From Flammeovirgaceae bacterium (GTDB taxonomy: Bacteria > Bacteroidota > Bacteroidia > Cytophagales > Cyclobacteriaceae), in assembly GCA_027487845.1 (NCBI GenBank), contig JAIYCV010000046.1:1-64000 (forward strand): a stretch of 64,000 nt of DNA, written 5' to 3'. Shown piece after piece: positions 62,618 through 64,000 of the stretch. Made by a program: the position numbers and the translations under genes. Positions within the stretch are counted from its first letter, which is position 1. The number at the start of each line of letters is the position of its first letter. The notes below the pieces were generated by a model, which was given only the letters and a program-made list of their open reading frames with translations, ran no database searches and had not been told where the DNA came from.

Positions 62618-64000
62618 TCTATCCTGTTGATCTGGAGCAAAAACTCGGGTTCACGCAGCTTCGCGAAAAGCTCCAACACTATTGCCTCTGCCAACTAGGA
62701 ATTGACCAACTCGGTCAACTTAGCTTCTCTCACGATGTTTCAGTTGTCAAATGCCAACTTAACCAAACCTTCGAATTTAAGTCGATAATTGAAAAAGCGG
62801 AGCCTTTTCCCAGTGCTAACTACTTTGATCCAACAGCTTTATTTTCAATAATCGCCATTGATGGCAGTTTTGTTGAATCTGAAGATTTTTTAGCCATTGG
62901 CCTTTCCTTACAGACAATAAAAAGTGCTCATGACTTCCTTTCCAAGAATTCCGAAATCTATCCCTACCTTTTTCAGCTTGCTGATCCAGTTGCTTTTCCG
63001 GCATCACTAATTAATTCGATTCATGGCAAGATTGACGAAACGGGGAAAGTAAAAGACAATGCCAGTGTGGAATTAAGTCGATTGCGGAGAAAAATTCGGG
63101 AGGAAGAAGGGCGAGTTCGAAGAATGATGGATCAAGTTTTTAGGCAAGCTGCCGCCAATGGCTGGGTGCCAGAAGGCGTTTCGCCAACTATTCGCGAAGG
63201 GCGCGTGGTAATACCCATTTTGGCAGAGCACAAGCGTAAACTTCGTGGGTTTATTATGGACGAGTCTTCGACCGGACAAACCATTTATTTGGAGCCAGCG
63301 GAAGTATTGGAAGCTAATAATGAGATTAGAGATTTGCTCCATGCAGAAAGAAGGGAGGTAATTAAGATTCTGCGCGATTTAACTTCGCTGCTGCGTACTT
63401 ACCTCGATGCGCTCAAACTTGCTTATCAGTTTCTTGGTCAGCTTGATTTTATTAGAGCAAAAGCGAAATTGGCCATCGATTTGGACGCGTTGTTGCCAAC
63501 TATTTCTGCCGAGCCAGACTTAAATTGGCTCTACGCGAGGCACCCCTTACTTTTTTTAAGCCTGAAAGGGAAACGAAACCTCGTGCCTCTCACCATTAAC
63601 ATTACTTCGCAAAACAGATGGCTTTTGGTAAGTGGCCCCAATGCGGGTGGCAAATCAGTATGCCTGAAAACGGTTGGTCTCATCCAATACATGGCGCAAT
63701 GTGGCTTGCTTGTTCCATTGCATGAAAAGTCAACGGTAGGCATTTTCAAAAACATCTTTCTTGATATTGGTGATCAGCAAAGCATAGAAAATGACTTAAG
63801 CACGTATAGTTCGCACTTAAAAAACATGGCTTATTTTATTCAACATGCTACACCCCAAACACTGATTTTATTGGATGAATTGGGTGCGGGTACAGATCCT
63901 AATTTCGGTGGAGGAATAGCGCAAGCGGTAATAGAAACATTGTTGAAAAAATCTACTTGGGGTGTGGCCACCACTCATTATTACAACCTAAAGTTATTTG
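62614..64000 (+). CDS. mutS2: MutS2 endonuclease, 5' part (runs off the window)
   Basis: The frame is open from ATG 62614 to the right edge, about 462 codons. The N-terminal MutS2 core (MIYPVDLEQKLGFTQLREKL) is followed by coiled-coil segments (ELSRLRRKIREEEGRVRRM), DESSTGQTIYLEPAEVLEANNEI, Walker A SGPNAGGKSVCLKTVGL and Walker B LILLDELGAGTDPNFGG, then ATTHYYNLK. The C-terminal Smr nuclease domain, if present, lies beyond the window. MutS2 proteins act on branched DNA or rescue collided ribosomes, not in mismatch repair. Confidence 0.95.
   Translation, partial: MIYPVDLEQKLGFTQLREKLQHYCLCQLGIDQLGQLSFSHDVSVVKCQLNQTFEFKSIIEKAEPFPSANYFDPTALFSIIAIDGSFVESEDFLAIGLSLQTIKSAHDFLSKNSEIYPYLFQLADPVAFPASLINSIHGKIDETGKVKDNASVELSRLRRKIREEEGRVRRMMDQVFRQAAANGWVPEGVSPTIREGRVVIPILAEHKRKLRGFIMDESSTGQTIYLEPAEVLEANNEIRDLLHAERREVIKILRDLTSLLRTYLDALKLAYQFLGQLDFIRAKAKLAIDLDALLPTISAEPDLNWLYARHPLLFLSLKGKRNLVPLTINITSQNRWLLVSGPNAGGKSVCLKTVGLIQYMAQCGLLVPLHEKSTVGIFKNIFLDIGDQQSIENDLSTYSSHLKNMAYFIQHATPQTLILLDELGAGTDPNFGGGIAQAVIETLLKKSTWGVATTHYYNLKLF

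Overview
The window looks like a chromosomal segment of a Bacteroidota bacterium, most likely a Cytophagales-type member. The evidence is a SusC/SusD pair, several families largely confined to or typical of this phylum (DUF3822, DUF4296, BatA-type membrane proteins next to MoxR and DUF58), short Tat-like signals of the M-K-R-R-D-F type, and promoters of the Bacteroidota form (TTTG or TTG, about 18-20 nt, TAnnTTTG). Base composition is moderately AT-rich and even. No rRNA, tRNA, insertion sequence, prophage or CRISPR array is visible.

Layout. 1-16 kb: a secreted M20 peptidase, the Tex RNA-binding protein, a membrane-anchored MutS-like ATPase, a CoA-transferase, a secreted lipocalin-like repeat protein, a Tat-exported HisC-like aminotransferase, a second secreted M20 peptidase, a TonB-dependent receptor coupled to a TPR protein, and a small autoregulated-looking set (beta-barrel protein, wHTH regulator, membrane protein) with matching operators. 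16-23 kb: a SusD/SusC uptake pair, a divergent DeoR-type regulator and anhydro-N-acetylmuramic acid kinase, which suggests a carbohydrate or amino-sugar locus. 22.7-33.8 kb: five TldD/TldE-type genes (three TldD with Tat-like signals, two TldE without), interrupted by a PLDc_N-like membrane protein and a lipoprotein glycosidase, and closed by a strong terminator.

33.9-42.4 kb: DUF4159, MoxR, DUF58, a BatA-type protein and two large membrane proteins run in one direction with overlapping ends. A ParE-type toxin-antitoxin pair sits between moxR and DUF58. 42.4-43.5 kb is a 1.1 kb stretch without a convincing gene; it holds REP-like palindromes, TCGATCGA palindromes and decayed repeats. 43.5-64 kb: a TPR sensor histidine kinase, an SRAP protein, mnmA, a TlpA-like lipoprotein, a CaiB/BaiF CoA-transferase, pyrE, two NUDIX proteins, coaD with DUF3822, a DUF1573 protein, DUF423, a YggS-type protein, a GH3-like enzyme with a LysE exporter, a YqhA-like protein, a second DUF58/BatA operon on the other strand, a DUF4296 lipoprotein and the first part of mutS2, which runs off the right edge.

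The most distinctive parts are the multi-copy TldD/TldE cluster with export signals on only one partner, the paired operators around the HTH_34-like regulator, the toxin-antitoxin pair inside the MoxR operon, and the repeat-rich 42.4-43.5 kb stretch. None of these is proven to be a new system. Most single genes are ordinary members of known families.
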